A DNA stretch of 64,000 bases from Microlunatus sp. Gsoil 973 (GCF_009707365.1 NZ_CP046122.1:2542001-2606000); one strand, 5' to 3'. Counted from the first letter of the stretch, positions 42,865 through 51,940 are shown. Translations and numbers: made by a program. Notes: generated from the letters alone by a model not told the origin.

Positions 42865-44370
42865 CTATCCCAACGCGTGCAGGATGCGGGACCAGCCCGC
42901 CTGGATGCGGCTCATCGTAGTTGGACCGGGCACCGTGTCGTGCGGCAGCGCGCGGACCATTTCGTCCCGCAGAGCGGTGGGCCCGTCCGTGGCAACGGTG
43001 AAGACGGCGTGCCCGGACTGCCAGGTCGCCACATTCACCATGGCATCGGTCCGGTAAGCATCAAGGGTCGGGTCCCAGGTCGACGCGGACGGTGGATCGA
43101 CCAGCCGTCCCCGGCGTTCGAAGACACTGACCGTTGACAGGCCGTCGGTGTAGACCATGTGCAACACGCCGGGTTCTCCGGGGGCGTCGGCACGCAGCCG
43201 CACCAGTTTCAGGCCGGCGAGTCGGGCGTGGCAGAACCAGCCCTGGCTGGACAGCGACCCGGCGCTCGCGGTGGTGAAGGTCGCCGTCGTCAACGGCCGG
43301 GTGAGCAGGGCGGCTGAGGTGGTCAACTCGCGCCGGGCCGGCGTCCGGGCGACCCCGGTGGTGGCCGGCGCCCCGATGCTCAGGCTGCTGTAGCGCGCCG
43401 AGAGCACCAGCCGGCCGGTGTGGTCATAGAGCTGCTGGCGGACCACCAGACCGGTGTCGGTGTCGATCCACCAGGCGGCGGCCGGCTTGTCGACGGTCGC
43501 GTCCCTCGCCCAGGCCTGCACCAGGGCCACCGGCCTGCCGGCCGCGGTACCGCCGGCGATGCCGGTGAGCCGGTAACCGGAGGCGAGAGCGGAGATCAGG
43601 TTGTTGCCTGCGATGCGGGAGGCGGCCGGGGTGGGTACCAGGCCGCCGGCCACCTGCTCGCCGTCGAGAGTCCGGATGGTGACCTGGCTACCGTCGGCGG
43701 GGGTGAAGTCGACCGCCACCTCCGCGGCGGTGGTGCGGTCGTCGCGCGGGGCCACCACCTGTTGAACCCCGGAGTACGGAACCCGCGCCGATGCCCACGC
43801 GGCGCTATGCAGCAGGTGGTCGACCTGCCGGTGGTCGAGCCGGGGCCCGGTCATCGTCGGCTCGTCATCGAGTTCGGGGCTGGTCGCCCCCAACCGCAGC
43901 GGATCGACGGTCAGCGCCGCCGCAACGGCGGTGCTGGTCAGTGGAAGCTGCGCCAGTGCGGCCGAGAAATCGGTGCGGACCGCCGCCGTCGGATCGGCGA
44001 TGGCGTCGCGTCTGCCGTCCGCCGGGGCCGCGGCGTATCCGACTCCCGCGATCAGGACCAGCAGCAGGGCGACGCCGGCCAGTGGGACTGCCCGGGTGCC
44101 CACCATGCGCGGCCTGTCACGGTCTGTTGCAGCATCGGACCGGGCGATCGCGGCCAGCCGGTGGGTCAGTTCGTCGGGGACCGGAGCCCCGGTCTGACGG
44201 CCGGTGTCGGTGAGCAGCGACCGGAGCCGCTGCAGTGCCGCGACCTCCTCACGGCAGACGGCACAATCCGACAGGTGCGCGAGCAGCGCCTGCCGCTCCT
44301 CCTCGCCGAGGTAACCGTCAACGTACGCCGAACGAGCTTCGGCGAAGTCCCGACACGATCGCCGCTTCAC
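42865..44370 (-). CDS. Anti-sigma factor (RseA-like zinc domain) fused to an RseB/MucB-like exported domain
   Basis: A 501-residue membrane protein. Residues 1-60 are a zinc anti-sigma domain with H32-x3-C36-x2-C39 ([13 protein letters not shown]). One membrane helix lies at about 94-114. The exported part of about 380 residues has the layout of MucB/RseB: a lipid-sensing-like region ([32 protein letters not shown]) and a smaller C-terminal part. In mycobacteria RseA alone faces SigE, and in proteobacteria RseA and RseB are separate, so this looks like both in one chain. GTG 44370 overlaps the sigE stop as GTGA, implying equal synthesis of sigma and anti-sigma. Confidence 0.85.
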   Translation of the reverse strand: MKRRSCRDFAEARSAYVDGYLGEEERQALLAHLSDCAVCREEVAALQRLRSLLTDTGRQTGAPVPDELTHRLAAIARSDAATDRDRPRMVGTRAVPLAGVALLLVLIAGVGYAAAPADGRRDAIADPTAAVRTDFSAALAQLPLTSTAVAAALTVDPLRLGATSPELDDEPTMTGPRLDHRQVDHLLHSAAWASARVPYSGVQQVVAPRDDRTTAAEVAVDFTPADGSQVTIRTLDGEQVAGGLVPTPAASRIAGNNLISALASGYRLTGIAGGTAAGRPVALVQAWARDATVDKPAAAWWIDTDTGLVVRQQLYDHTGRLVLSARYSSLSIGAPATTGVARTPARRELTTSAALLTRPLTTATFTTASAGSLSSQGWFCHARLAGLKLVRLRADAPGEPGVLHMVYTDGLSTVSVFERRGRLVDPPSASTWDPTLDAYRTDAMVNVATWQSGHAVFTVATDGPTALRDEMVRALPHDTVPGPTTMSRIQAGWSRILHALG

Positions 44371-44990
44371 GCCGTACCCAGGGCTCCCATCATCGGATGG
44401 CCCTTCTCAGCGTCGACGCCGAAGTAGCGCGCATGCCCGGCAGCGGGGCTGCGGTGGGCCAGCGCCTGCCGCAGCTGCGCGCGACCACGGTGGATCCGGC
44501 TGCGGACCGTACCGAGTTTGACGCCGAGCACGTCGGCGATCTCGTCATAGGACATGCCCTCGATGTCACAGAGCACGACGGCAGCACGGAATTCCGGCGC
44601 CAGATCGGCCAGCGCCGCAGCGACATCGTGGTCGAGGCTGGCATCGGCGAGTTGTTCGGCGGGCGCGGGCAGTCGGCCCTCCAGCCGCTCGTCGCTGCCC
44701 TCGGCGAGCCCGTCGAAGCGGATCTTCTTGCGCCGCCGGGCGCCGTCGAGGAAGAGATTGGTGGTGATCCGGTGCAGCCAGCCCTCCAGCGTTCCGGGCT
44801 GGAACTTGTGCAGCGACCGGAAGACCCGGACGAACACATCCTGGGTCAGGTCCTCGGCATCGTGAGAGTTCCCGGTCAAGCGGTAGGCGAGTCGGTAGAC
44901 GCGCGCACTGTGCTCCCGGACGACCTCGTCCCAGCTCGGCGGCGTCCAGACCGGCTCGACGGGGGTCTGCTCACGGTTGATCGTGGTCAC
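44367..44990 (-). CDS. sigE: ECF sigma factor SigE
   Basis: A 207-residue ECF sigma factor. Region 2 holds [28 protein letters not shown], split here as the usual D-A-E-D-L-T-Q-D core-binding helix plus the -10 recognition helix. Region 4 has [20 protein letters not shown] and [17 protein letters not shown]. It matches the SigE branch that governs envelope stress in actinomycetes. I chose GTG 44990 because it begins at the conserved N-terminal part; the frame is open further but the extension looks non-coding. Two direct repeats lie upstream, and the anti-sigma factor, protease and TatB genes follow. Confidence 0.93.
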   Translation of the reverse strand: MTTINREQTPVEPVWTPPSWDEVVREHSARVYRLAYRLTGNSHDAEDLTQDVFVRVFRSLHKFQPGTLEGWLHRITTNLFLDGARRRKKIRFDGLAEGSDERLEGRLPAPAEQLADASLDHDVAAALADLAPEFRAAVVLCDIEGMSYDEIADVLGVKLGTVRSRIHRGRAQLRQALAHRSPAAGHARYFGVDAEKGHPMMGALGTA

Positions 44991-45012
44991 GTCCGAATTC
45001 TTGTGAACCAGT

Positions 45013-45046
45013 CTGGTAAACCGCTGTGAGAACACTGGTAAACCGC
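45013..45046. repeat. 12-bp direct repeat in the sigE promoter region
   Basis: CTGGTAAACCGC occurs at 45013-45024 and again at 45035-45046, start-to-start 22 bp (about two helical turns), 23-57 bases upstream of the sigE start. The placement suits a dimeric regulator binding site. Confidence 0.55.
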
Positions 45047-45150
45047 CCAAGTCTCTGCCCCGTTTTCTTGGACAACTCTCATCCGCCTTGTCTGAACCAA
45101 CGAGTGGGCCCGGTCCGTTGTTCCATCCACCCGCAAACCGCGCACAATCT

Positions 45151-45204
45151 GCAGACCGGCGGCGATCCAAACAGACCGGCGCGATCTACAGACCGGCTGC
45201 GATC
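45151..45204. repeat. 18-19 bp tandem repeat across the dapA stop codon
   Basis: On the minus strand, GATCGCAGCCGGTCTGTA (end of dapA with its TAG stop) is followed by GATCGCGCCGGTCTGTTTG and GATCGCCGCCGGTCTGCA. The first copy encodes the last residues of DapA and the others lie past the stop. Confidence 0.8.
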
Positions 45205-46076
45205 AGGGCCCGTTCCAGTGCCGCGCGCTGTTCGTTTGTCGCCGGAACCATCGGCGACCGCAATCCACCGACACCGCGCCCCCGCAACTCCAGCCCGGCC
45301 TTGACCAGGATGCAGCCCTGGGTGGCGAAGACACCGGTGTAGATCGGCAGGAGCTGACGATGCAGCCGTACGGCTTCGTCGTTCTTGCCGTCGAGGAAAG
45401 CCTGGATCAGCTGTTTGGTGCCGCGGCCGCTGAAATGGGTCGAGGTGCCCACCACACCGACCCCGCCGATCGACAGGATCGGCAACGTCATGGCGTCGTC
45501 CCCGGAGTAGTAGAGCAGGTCGGTCTCCGCCAGCACCTGCGCCGAGGCCGTCAGGTCGCCCTTGGCGTCCTTCACCGCGACGATCCGGGGATGCGCGGCG
45601 ATCTCGATCATGGTCGCCGTCTCCACCGGAGTACCGGTCCGCCCCGGGATGTCGTAGATCATCAACGGCAGATCAGCAGAATCGGCGACCGCGCGGAAGT
45701 GGTTCAGCAGACCGGTCTGCGGCGGCCGGTTGTAGTACGGGGTGACCACCAGGGCGCCGTCCGCGCCGGCGTTCTGGGCGGCCGCCAACAGCTCGATCGT
45801 GTGCCTGGTGCTGAAGGTGCCGACACCGGCGATCACACTGGCCCTGTCGCCGACCGCGGAGACCACCGCGGCAAGCAACTCGGCCTTCTCCTCGTCGGAG
45901 GTGGTCGGCGACTCGCCCGTGGTGCCGCTGACCACCAGTCCGTCGTTACCTTGATCATCAACCAGGTAACGGGCGAGCTCCATGGCGCGGTCGGTGTCCA
46001 GTGTCAGGTCCGCGGCGAACGGAGTGACCATCGCGGTCAGCAGCCGGCCGAACATCGGGCCACCGGTGTTGATCAT
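45186..46076 (-). CDS. dapA: 4-Hydroxy-tetrahydrodipicolinate synthase
   Basis: A 296-residue class I aldolase that condenses pyruvate with aspartate semialdehyde, the first committed step of the lysine/meso-DAP branch. Signature elements: GTTGESPTTSDEEK, TPYYNRPPQTGLLNHF (catalytic Tyr), YDIPGRTG and the Schiff-base lysine in RIVAVKDAKGDL. Length is normal. ATG 46076 has GGAG about 9 bases upstream. A biotinyl carrier gene precedes it by 12 bases. Other lysine-branch genes in the window are dapD and dapC, about 10-16 kb away. The C-terminal codons form part of a short tandem repeat. Confidence 0.95.
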   Translation of the reverse strand: MINTGGPMFGRLLTAMVTPFAADLTLDTDRAMELARYLVDDQGNDGLVVSGTTGESPTTSDEEKAELLAAVVSAVGDRASVIAGVGTFSTRHTIELLAAAQNAGADGALVVTPYYNRPPQTGLLNHFRAVADSADLPLMIYDIPGRTGTPVETATMIEIAAHPRIVAVKDAKGDLTASAQVLAETDLLYYSGDDAMTLPILSIGGVGVVGTSTHFSGRGTKQLIQAFLDGKNDEAVRLHRQLLPIYTGVFATQGCILVKAGLELRGRGVGGLRSPMVPATNEQRAALERALIAAGL

Positions 46077-46088
46077 GCGGATCAGCTC

Positions 46089-46310
46089 CTATGCCTCGTC
46101 GATCACCACGAGTGGGTCACCTTCGGTCACGACATCACCAGCGGTCACGACCACCTCGGCCACCACGCCGTCGACCTCGGCCAACACCGGGATCTCCATC
46201 TTCATCGACTCCAGAACCGCCACCGGGTCGGCCGCCTTCACCGTCGCGCCGACCGTGACCTCGACCTTGAGGACATTGGCGACGAGCTCGGCCGTGACGG
46301 TGTGGCTCAT
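46089..46310 (-). CDS. Biotin/lipoyl carrier domain protein (BCCP-like)
   Basis: A 73-residue stand-alone carrier domain with the biotinylation motif ESMKMEIPV; the lysine between the two Mets is the modified residue. It carries the biotin of an acyl-CoA carboxylase or transcarboxylase complex. The partner subunits are not in this window. ATG 46310 is seven bases from a TAGGAT box on the same strand, so the transcript is probably leaderless. It is divergent from the O-methyltransferase gene. Confidence 0.92.
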   Translation of the reverse strand: MSHTVTAELVANVLKVEVTVGATVKAADPVAVLESMKMEIPVLAEVDGVVAEVVVTAGDVVTEGDPLVVIDEA

Positions 46311-46317
46311 GACCGCC

Positions 46318-46323
46318 ATCCTA
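46318..46323 (-). promoter_or_regulatory. -10 box of the carrier-protein gene (leaderless)
   Basis: TAGGAT on the minus strand (plus-strand ATCCTA), seven bases before ATG 46310. Confidence 0.55.
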
Positions 46324-46358
46324 GGGCCTGGACCGCTGGTGGCCGACGGTGCTTTCGC

Positions 46359-46364
46359 TAGGGT
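46359..46364 (+). promoter_or_regulatory. -10 box of the O-methyltransferase gene (leaderless)
   Basis: TAGGGT followed by seven bases and GTG 46372. Together with the box at 46318-46323 it makes a divergent pair of leaderless promoters in a 61-bp spacer. Confidence 0.55.
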
Positions 46365-46371
46365 AAGCAGC

Positions 46372-47052
46372 GTGAGTACCTCCGACAGCGAGTACGGCTC
46401 GCGCGCTGCACAGGTCGGTGCCGAATACCCGACCCGAGACACCTGGACCTTCGCCGAACTCTTCAACGAGGAGAACCCGGCGGCGACCGAGGCCAGAGAG
46501 GCGGGCAAGCAGTTCGGCGCAACGCCGGTCAGTCGGGGTGCGGCGAGCACCCTGACCGTGTTGGCCAAGGCGATCAACGCCCGGGCCGTGGTCGAGGTGG
46601 GCAGTGGTGCCGGGGTGTCGGGCCTCGCGCTCTTCGCCGGCATGCAGCCCGACGGGATCCTGACCTCGGTCGACATCGAGCCGGAACATCAGAATGCGGC
46701 ACGCCAGGCGTTCCGGAGCGTCGGCATCCCCAACCAGCGGTTCCGCCTGATCGCCGGCGCGGCGCTCAACGTGCTGCCCAAGCTCAGCGACGGCGCCTAC
46801 GACATGGTGCTGATCGACGCCGACAAGCTGGAATACCCGGAGTATGTCGAGCAGGCGTTGCGGTTGTTGCGGCACGGCGGGCTGCTGGTGATCGACAACA
46901 CGTTGTGGCACAACCGGACCGCAGATCAGGGAAACAACGACGACGAAACGGAGGCGATCCGTCAGGCGGTCCGGGACGTCCGGGAGAACGAGGGCCTGGT
47001 GAGCACGCTGGTGCCCACCGGCGACGGCTTGCTGATCTCGGTGAAGTTGTGA
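46372..47052 (+). CDS. O-methyltransferase (class I, catechol-type)
   Basis: A 226-residue SAM-dependent methyltransferase. The SAM motif I is VVEVGSGAGVSGLALF, the acidic motif ILTSVDIEPEHQ follows, and the metal/catalytic segment is MVLIDADKLEYPEYVEQALR with GGLLVIDNTLWHN, as in the COMT-like family 3 enzymes. Substrate unknown. A homologue lies beside sigE in M. tuberculosis (Rv1220c), so the neighbourhood is conserved although dapA and the carrier gene intervene here. GTG 46372 was chosen for the leaderless promoter. Confidence 0.92.
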   Translation: MSTSDSEYGSRAAQVGAEYPTRDTWTFAELFNEENPAATEAREAGKQFGATPVSRGAASTLTVLAKAINARAVVEVGSGAGVSGLALFAGMQPDGILTSVDIEPEHQNAARQAFRSVGIPNQRFRLIAGAALNVLPKLSDGAYDMVLIDADKLEYPEYVEQALRLLRHGGLLVIDNTLWHNRTADQGNNDDETEAIRQAVRDVRENEGLVSTLVPTGDGLLISVKL

Positions 47053-47101
47053 CCTGTTTGCGTCCGCCTGGGTAGCGCTGGCGCGGTTCTTTTCGTGACG
47101 C

Positions 47102-47320
47102 TCAGCGGCGGCCGATCAGGAAATAGAGCAGCGGTACGAGGCCGGCCGAGTTGATCGTGGTGATCGCCGTTGCCCAGACGATCTTCTTGCCGCGCACCGC
47201 CGCCTGGCGCCGACGGGCGAGATCGACCAGTGCGATGATCTTGAAGACCGCCTCGGCGGCGCCGACGGCGATCATGATCTTCTTGGTCCGCGGGTCGAGT
47301 TCGATCCTCCGTACAGCCAT
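47102..47320 (-). CDS. Small membrane protein, PLDc_N-like
   Basis: A 72-residue protein with two hydrophobic segments (MIAVGAAEAVFKIIALVDLA and AITTINSAGLVPLLYFLIGR). The ending INSAGLVPLLYFLIGRR resembles the PLDc_N family of short membrane proteins. Function unknown. It lies nine bases upstream of nothing obvious and follows glgC on the same strand, possibly in its transcript. Confidence 0.75.
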   Translation of the reverse strand: MAVRRIELDPRTKKIMIAVGAAEAVFKIIALVDLARRRQAAVRGKKIVWATAITTINSAGLVPLLYFLIGRR

Positions 47321-47329
47321 GCCTGCCTC

Positions 47330-48556
47330 CTAGGTCGGGGTGACCGTCACACCCTTGCCGACAACGGTGATGCCGCCTGGCGACACGGTGAAGCCGCGGG
47401 CCAGATCAGCTTCATGATCAACGCCGACCTGTACGCCCGGTGGCACGATCACGTTCTTGTCCAGGATGGCGTTGTCCACCACCGCTCCGGCGCCCACCCG
47501 GACACCGCTCATCAGCACCGAGCGGTTGATCTGCGATCTTTCCTGCAACCGGATGTCCGGGGCCAGCACCGAACTCTCGACCTGGCCGCCGGAGATGATG
47601 CATCCGGGGCTGACGATGGAGTCCTCCGACGTACCCTCCAGCACGAATTTCGCGCCGGGCATCTGCACCGGATAGGTCCAGATAGGCCAGTCGTCGTTGT
47701 AGAGGTTGAACATCGGCTCAACCGAGACCAGATCCATGTGAGCCTCGTGATAGGCGTCGATGGTGCCGACGTCCCGCCAGTAGTTGATGTCCTTGGCGGT
47801 GGCACCGGGCACCGAGTTCTGCGTGAAGTCGTAGACCTGCGCCGCCCCCTTGTCGACGAAGCCCGGGATGATGTCACCGCCCATGTCGTGCCGGGAATCG
47901 GGGTTGTCGGCGTCGGCCTCGAGGGCGTCGACCAGCGCGGACCGGGTGAAGATGTAGTTGCCCATCGAGGCGTAGGAGGACTCGGGGTCGTCGACAAGCC
48001 CCGGCGGATCCGCGGGCTTCTCCAGGAACGAGTTGATCTTGTTGTCGATCCCGGCATCGATCACCCCGAACGCCGATGCCTGGCTCCGCGGCACGCGGAT
48101 GCCCGCCACCGAGCACTCGGTGCCGCTGTCGATGTGGGCGTCGATCATCTGCGAGATGTCCATCCGGTAGATGTTGTCCGCGCCGAAGACCACGATGTAG
48201 TCGGGATCCTCGTCGGTGATCAGGTTCATCGACTGGAAGATCGCATCGGCGCTGCCCTGGTACCAACGCGGCCCGCGACGCTGTTGGGCCGGAACCGGGG
48301 TGACGTAGTTGCCGAGCATCGTCGACATCCGCCAGGTCAGCGAGATGTGCCGGTCGAGGGAGTGCGACTTGTACTGGGTGAGGACGCACACCTGGACCAG
48401 GCCGGAGTTGGCCAGATTGGACAGGACGAAGTCGATCAGCCGGTAGGTCCCACCGAACGGCACGGCGGGCTTGGCCCGGTCCATGGTCAGCGGCATCAGC
48501 CGCTTCCCCTCGCCGCCCGCCAGGACAATGGACAGGATCTTCGGACGCGCTGCCAT
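47330..48556 (-). CDS. glgC: Glucose-1-phosphate adenylyltransferase
   Basis: A 408-residue enzyme that makes ADP-glucose from ATP and glucose-1-phosphate. The nucleotidyltransferase domain has [21 protein letters not shown], split as the G-G-x-G-x-R-L loop and the AKPAVPFGG motif, plus [10 protein letters not shown]. The C-terminal left-handed beta-helix (hexapeptide repeats) is visible from about residue 300. It is divergent from the glycogen synthase gene, 34 bases away, so both are probably switched together. In actinomycetes ADP-glucose also feeds maltose-1-phosphate synthesis. Confidence 0.96.
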   Translation of the reverse strand: MAARPKILSIVLAGGEGKRLMPLTMDRAKPAVPFGGTYRLIDFVLSNLANSGLVQVCVLTQYKSHSLDRHISLTWRMSTMLGNYVTPVPAQQRRGPRWYQGSADAIFQSMNLITDEDPDYIVVFGADNIYRMDISQMIDAHIDSGTECSVAGIRVPRSQASAFGVIDAGIDNKINSFLEKPADPPGLVDDPESSYASMGNYIFTRSALVDALEADADNPDSRHDMGGDIIPGFVDKGAAQVYDFTQNSVPGATAKDINYWRDVGTIDAYHEAHMDLVSVEPMFNLYNDDWPIWTYPVQMPGAKFVLEGTSEDSIVSPGCIISGGQVESSVLAPDIRLQERSQINRSVLMSGVRVGAGAVVDNAILDKNVIVPPGVQVGVDHEADLARGFTVSPGGITVVGKGVTVTPT

Positions 48557-48590
48557 GGCCCGAACCTAGTGCACGTGCAACGATGCCGCT

Positions 48591-49814
48591 ATGACTGCGG
48601 CCGTGTCTGGGGCAACCTCGCAAAACCTGAGGGTCTCGGTGTTGACCCGCGAGTACCCGCCGACCATCTATGGCGGAGCCGGCGTGCACGTCGCCCAACT
48701 GGTGCCGCAGCTGCGCAAGCTGATCGAGGTCGACGTGCAATGCATGGGCGAGTCGAGGGAGGGCGCCACCGCTCACCTGGAAAACTTCCCCGCCGGTGCG
48801 AACCCCGCCCTCCGGGTCTTCGGCGCAGACCTGTCGATGACCGCCGCGATCGGCGAGGACATCGATCTCGTGCACAGCCACACCTGGTATGCGAACCTGG
48901 CCGGCCATCTCGCGGGGTTGTACCGGGACATTCCGCATGTGGTGACCGCCCATTCACTGGAACCGCACCGGCCGTGGAAGGCCGAGCAGCTGGGCGGCGG
49001 CTACCGGCTGTCGTCCTGGGCGGAGCGAACCGCGTTCCTTGCCGCCGACGCGGTGATCGCGGTGAGCTCGGGCATGCGGGAGGACGTGTTGGCGTCCTAC
49101 GGTGACCTCGACCCGCAGAAGGTCCACGTCGTCCGCAACGGCATCGACACCGAGGAGTTCCGGCCTGATCATGATCCGGCGGCACTCGAGGCGTACGGCA
49201 TCGACCCCGACCGACCGTCGGTGGTGTTCGTCGGGCGGATCACCCGGCAGAAGGGTCTGATCCATCTGGTCCGGGCCGGGGCCCGGCTGGACCCCGACAC
49301 CCAGCTTGTGCTGCTTGCTGGCGCCCCCGACACACCTGAGATCGCCAGGCAGATCGGCGATGCCTTCGCCGACCTCGAGCGGACCCGGGGCAACGTGGTC
49401 TGGGTGGAGAAGATGCTGCCGCGGGCCGAGGTACGGCAGATCCTCAGTCACGCGACCGTCTTCTGCTGTCCGTCGGTGTACGAACCGTTGGGCATCGTCA
49501 ATCTCGAGGCGATGGCCTGCGAAACGGCCGTCGTGGCGAGCGCGGTCGGTGGCATTCCGGAGGTCGTCGTCGACGGCGAGACCGGATTCCTGGTGCCGTA
49601 CGATCCGGGCCGCGCCGACGATCCGGCAGCGGTCGCCGCGTTCGAGGCGGGGCTCGCCGACCGCATCAACGAACTGACCAGCGATCCCGGTCGAGCGGCG
49701 GAGTTCGGCAGGGCCGGCCGCCGGCGCTGCGTCGAGGAGTTCTCCTGGTCCAAGATCGCCGCCGAGACGGTGGCGGTGTACCAGCGGGCGCTCGAGGTGC
49801 ACGCGAGCAGCTGA
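48591..49814 (+). CDS. glgA: GT4 glycogen synthase / maltose-1-phosphate synthase
   Basis: A 407-residue GT-B glycosyltransferase. The N-terminal acceptor region has LTREYPPTIYGGAGVHVAQL and HSHTWYANLAGHLAG; the donor domain has FVGRITRQKGLIHLVRA and the E-x7-E motif in VYEPLGIVNLEAMACE. At about 400 residues it fits the actinobacterial GT4 type (GlgM/Rv1212c), which transfers glucose from ADP-glucose to glucose-1-phosphate to give maltose-1-phosphate or to glycogen. ATG 48591 gives a 12-residue lead before the fold. A DUF3117 gene and the divergent glgC match the mycobacterial order. Confidence 0.93.
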   Translation: MTAAVSGATSQNLRVSVLTREYPPTIYGGAGVHVAQLVPQLRKLIEVDVQCMGESREGATAHLENFPAGANPALRVFGADLSMTAAIGEDIDLVHSHTWYANLAGHLAGLYRDIPHVVTAHSLEPHRPWKAEQLGGGYRLSSWAERTAFLAADAVIAVSSGMREDVLASYGDLDPQKVHVVRNGIDTEEFRPDHDPAALEAYGIDPDRPSVVFVGRITRQKGLIHLVRAGARLDPDTQLVLLAGAPDTPEIARQIGDAFADLERTRGNVVWVEKMLPRAEVRQILSHATVFCCPSVYEPLGIVNLEAMACETAVVASAVGGIPEVVVDGETGFLVPYDPGRADDPAAVAAFEAGLADRINELTSDPGRAAEFGRAGRRRCVEEFSWSKIAAETVAVYQRALEVHASS

Positions 49815-49834
49815 GGTCAGTCCTGGGAGCGGCA

Positions 49835-50527
49835 ATGAGATTCCGCGATCGCGATCGTGCCGGCCGGCTCTTGGCCGACCGGGTGTCCTCACTGCTCGAG
49901 GCGGAGGGAATCGACGCCGGCACACCCGGAATGCAGGTGCTCGCGCTGCCCCGCGGAGGCGTACCGGTCGCCCACCCGATCGCCGACCGGCTCGGGCTGC
50001 CGCTGCGGGTGTTGCTGGTCCGCAAGATCGGGCTGCCCGGTCACCGAGAACTGGCGATGGGCGCCGTTGCCGTGATCGGGGACCAGTATTTCAGTGTTCG
50101 CAACGCCGACGTTCTGCGCAGCTACCGGGTCGATGAGGCGACCTGGCAGGAAGTCCTGGCGGACGAGCAGGACGAGCTGGAGCGTCGGGCGACCCGATTC
50201 GCCGGCTGGACTGCGGGCGAACCTGCCGGAGCTCCGGTGATCCTGGTCGACGACGGCCTGGCCACCGGCGCGACCATGCGGGCAGCGGTGAGGTCGGTAC
50301 GAGCGGCCGGCGCCGGACCGGTCATCGCCGCGATTCCGGTCGCCTCCGGGCATGCCATCACTGCGCTGGAGGAGGACGGTGTGCTGGTCTGCTGTCTGAC
50401 GGTTCCCGCCCGGCTGATTGCCGTCGGGGAGTCGTACCGGGACTTCCACCAGCTGTCCGACGAGGAAGTGGTGCGGGTGCTCACGACACACGAACGGCCC
50501 GGATCCGGGCCGGATCCGGGCCGCTGA
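49835..50527 (+). CDS. Phosphoribosyltransferase-domain protein
   Basis: A 230-residue type I PRTase-fold protein. The PRPP-binding motif VILVDDGLATGATMRAAV (about 127-144) is intact, and the N-terminal lobe has RGGVPVAHPIADRLGLPL and RKIGLPGHRELAMGAVA. Such stand-alone proteins are often annotated as putative phosphoribosyltransferases of unknown base specificity. A ribosome site GGGAG is about 8 bases upstream of ATG 49835. It follows the glycogen synthase by 20 bases. The last codons read GGATCCGGGCC repeats. Confidence 0.87.
   Translation: MRFRDRDRAGRLLADRVSSLLEAEGIDAGTPGMQVLALPRGGVPVAHPIADRLGLPLRVLLVRKIGLPGHRELAMGAVAVIGDQYFSVRNADVLRSYRVDEATWQEVLADEQDELERRATRFAGWTAGEPAGAPVILVDDGLATGATMRAAVRSVRAAGAGPVIAAIPVASGHAITALEEDGVLVCCLTVPARLIAVGESYRDFHQLSDEEVVRVLTTHERPGSGPDPGR
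50496..50511. terminator. Palindrome at the convergent 3' ends of PRTase and DUF3117 genes
   Basis: GGCCCGGATCCGGGCC is a perfect 16-bp palindrome inside the end of the phosphoribosyltransferase gene, followed by another CCGGATCCGGGCC. A hairpin here could end either transcript, but no T-run follows. Confidence 0.35.
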
Positions 50528-50541
50528 TAGACCACGAGAAC

Positions 50542-50709
50542 TCAGCCGACGACCTCTTTGAGGGCTCCGGCCAGCTCGGCTGCCTCATCGGCGTTGAGCT
50601 CCACCACGAGTCGGCCGCCGCCCTCGAGGGGAACGCGCATGACGATCTCGCGGCCTTCCTTGGTGACCTCCATCGGGCCGTCGCCGGTCCGCGGCTTCAT
50701 CGCAGCCAT
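50542..50709 (-). CDS. DUF3117 small protein
   Basis: A 55-residue protein: MAAMKPRTGDGPMEVTKEGR then EIVMRVPLEGGGRLVVELNA and DEAAELAGALKEVVG. It matches DUF3117, a highly conserved actinobacterial small protein of unknown function (Rv1211 beside glgM in M. tuberculosis). ATG 50709 was chosen; an internal ATG at codon 4 is possible. A GATAAT hexamer about 40 bases upstream on the minus strand may be its -10 box. Confidence 0.92.
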   Translation of the reverse strand: MAAMKPRTGDGPMEVTKEGREIVMRVPLEGGGRLVVELNADEAAELAGALKEVVG

Positions 50710-51040
50710 TGCATCCTCATCTCTGTCTCAACTGAAGTCCGCACAGGGGCTTGCGCCCATTATCCCGTATCTGCAGCCCCTCGATGTATCCGGCACCACA
50801 CCTGCGGCTTCGATGTGGGAGATATTTGCCCGCCATTAGGTCTGAGCGAGAGGAGCTACCTGACCCGACCGATCGGGCACTCCCGGGCATCCCCGCCGGA
50901 TCACCAACACTCGGTGGAGATCTCCGGTATAATAGGATTCGCAGAATTAGGGGGCATTGACCGCAAATAGCTCCGTTTCTTCGCGGAATCATCAACTGAT
51001 TCTGTTGATTTTCGCGTCTCCTGCTGCGATAGTCGCGAGG
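50710..51040. other. 331-bp spacer of lower G+C
   Basis: No gene is supported here. The stretch is visibly richer in A+T than its surroundings. It holds a consensus TATAAT at 50928-50933 (plus strand) without a good -35, a GGGC-GCAA-GCCC mini-hairpin near 50740, and the DUF3117 promoter. Confidence 0.5.
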
Positions 51041-51940
51041 GTGACGAACCTACGGATCCGTGCGGTCGAGGCCGGGGACCTCATCCCGGTCGACCTGCCT
51101 GCACCACGCCCCGATGTAGACGGCGCCCGCTGGCGCCGCACCCGCGTCGCAGTCGCCGACGGACAGATCGTAGGCATCGCCAGCGTCGCCCTCTCCGCGG
51201 CCACCGACTCCTATTTCTGCGAGGTAGAGGTCGTGCCCGGCCACCGCCGGCGAGGCATCGGTACGCAGCTGTACGCCGCCGTCCACCGGCTCACCGATCC
51301 CCGCTTCCCCGTCCTGGCCCGGGCGATGGACAGCTTTCCGTTGCGACGTCGGTTCGCAGAAGCGCTGGGTTGTTCGGTGGTCACCCGGTGCCCTGCGCCG
51401 TGGATCGACCCGCCGACGCCGGCGGCCGAGAGCTGGGCTACCGGGCAACAGGCGCCGGCCGGATATCGCACGACGGTCATCGGCGACCGGCCGCTGGCGA
51501 TCGTCAAGGACGCCTGGGCGAGCTCGTTCGCGTGGGTGCACCGGGCGTTCGGCGCGGTCCACATCGACCGGATTCCGCAGATGTGGGACCAGTACAGCAA
51601 GGGTGTCGACCCCGCCGCCTCCGCGGTCGCCGTCGACCGGAACCAGACGATCGTCGCCTTCAGTCTGGTCAGCCCCGACGCGTGGGACGGCAGGACGTTC
51701 ATCGTTGCGGAGACGGCGCATCCCGACCAGGCACACGGAACACAGGTACTCGGTGCCACAGTCGCAACATCCGTGACGGTGCTGGCCCGCCGCGGGACCC
51801 GCCGCGTCCAGCTCGAGGGCCACACCACCGATCGGCACACCCCTGATGTGATGCGAAGCCTCCCGGCGGTCGGGAGCGATCCGATGGACATCCTCCGGCT
51901 CGAGCCGCCCCCGGCCGTCAGCCGCGGTGGATGTCGGTGA
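51041..51940 (+). CDS. GNAT N-acetyltransferase
   Basis: A 299-residue protein with an N-terminal GNAT fold: the acetyl-CoA motif is CEVEVVPGHRRRGIGTQLYA (R/Q-x-x-G-x-G/A in RRGIGTQ). The second half (about 155-290) resembles a decayed second GNAT copy (IVAETAHPDQAHGTQVLGAT), a layout found in tandem GNAT acetyltransferases. Substrate unknown. GTG 51041 was chosen because the fold starts there (TNLRIRAVEAGDL); the frame opens further upstream. The 3' end overlaps the convergent GntR gene by 23 bases. Confidence 0.83.
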   Translation: MTNLRIRAVEAGDLIPVDLPAPRPDVDGARWRRTRVAVADGQIVGIASVALSAATDSYFCEVEVVPGHRRRGIGTQLYAAVHRLTDPRFPVLARAMDSFPLRRRFAEALGCSVVTRCPAPWIDPPTPAAESWATGQQAPAGYRTTVIGDRPLAIVKDAWASSFAWVHRAFGAVHIDRIPQMWDQYSKGVDPAASAVAVDRNQTIVAFSLVSPDAWDGRTFIVAETAHPDQAHGTQVLGATVATSVTVLARRGTRRVQLEGHTTDRHTPDVMRSLPAVGSDPMDILRLEPPPAVSRGGCR

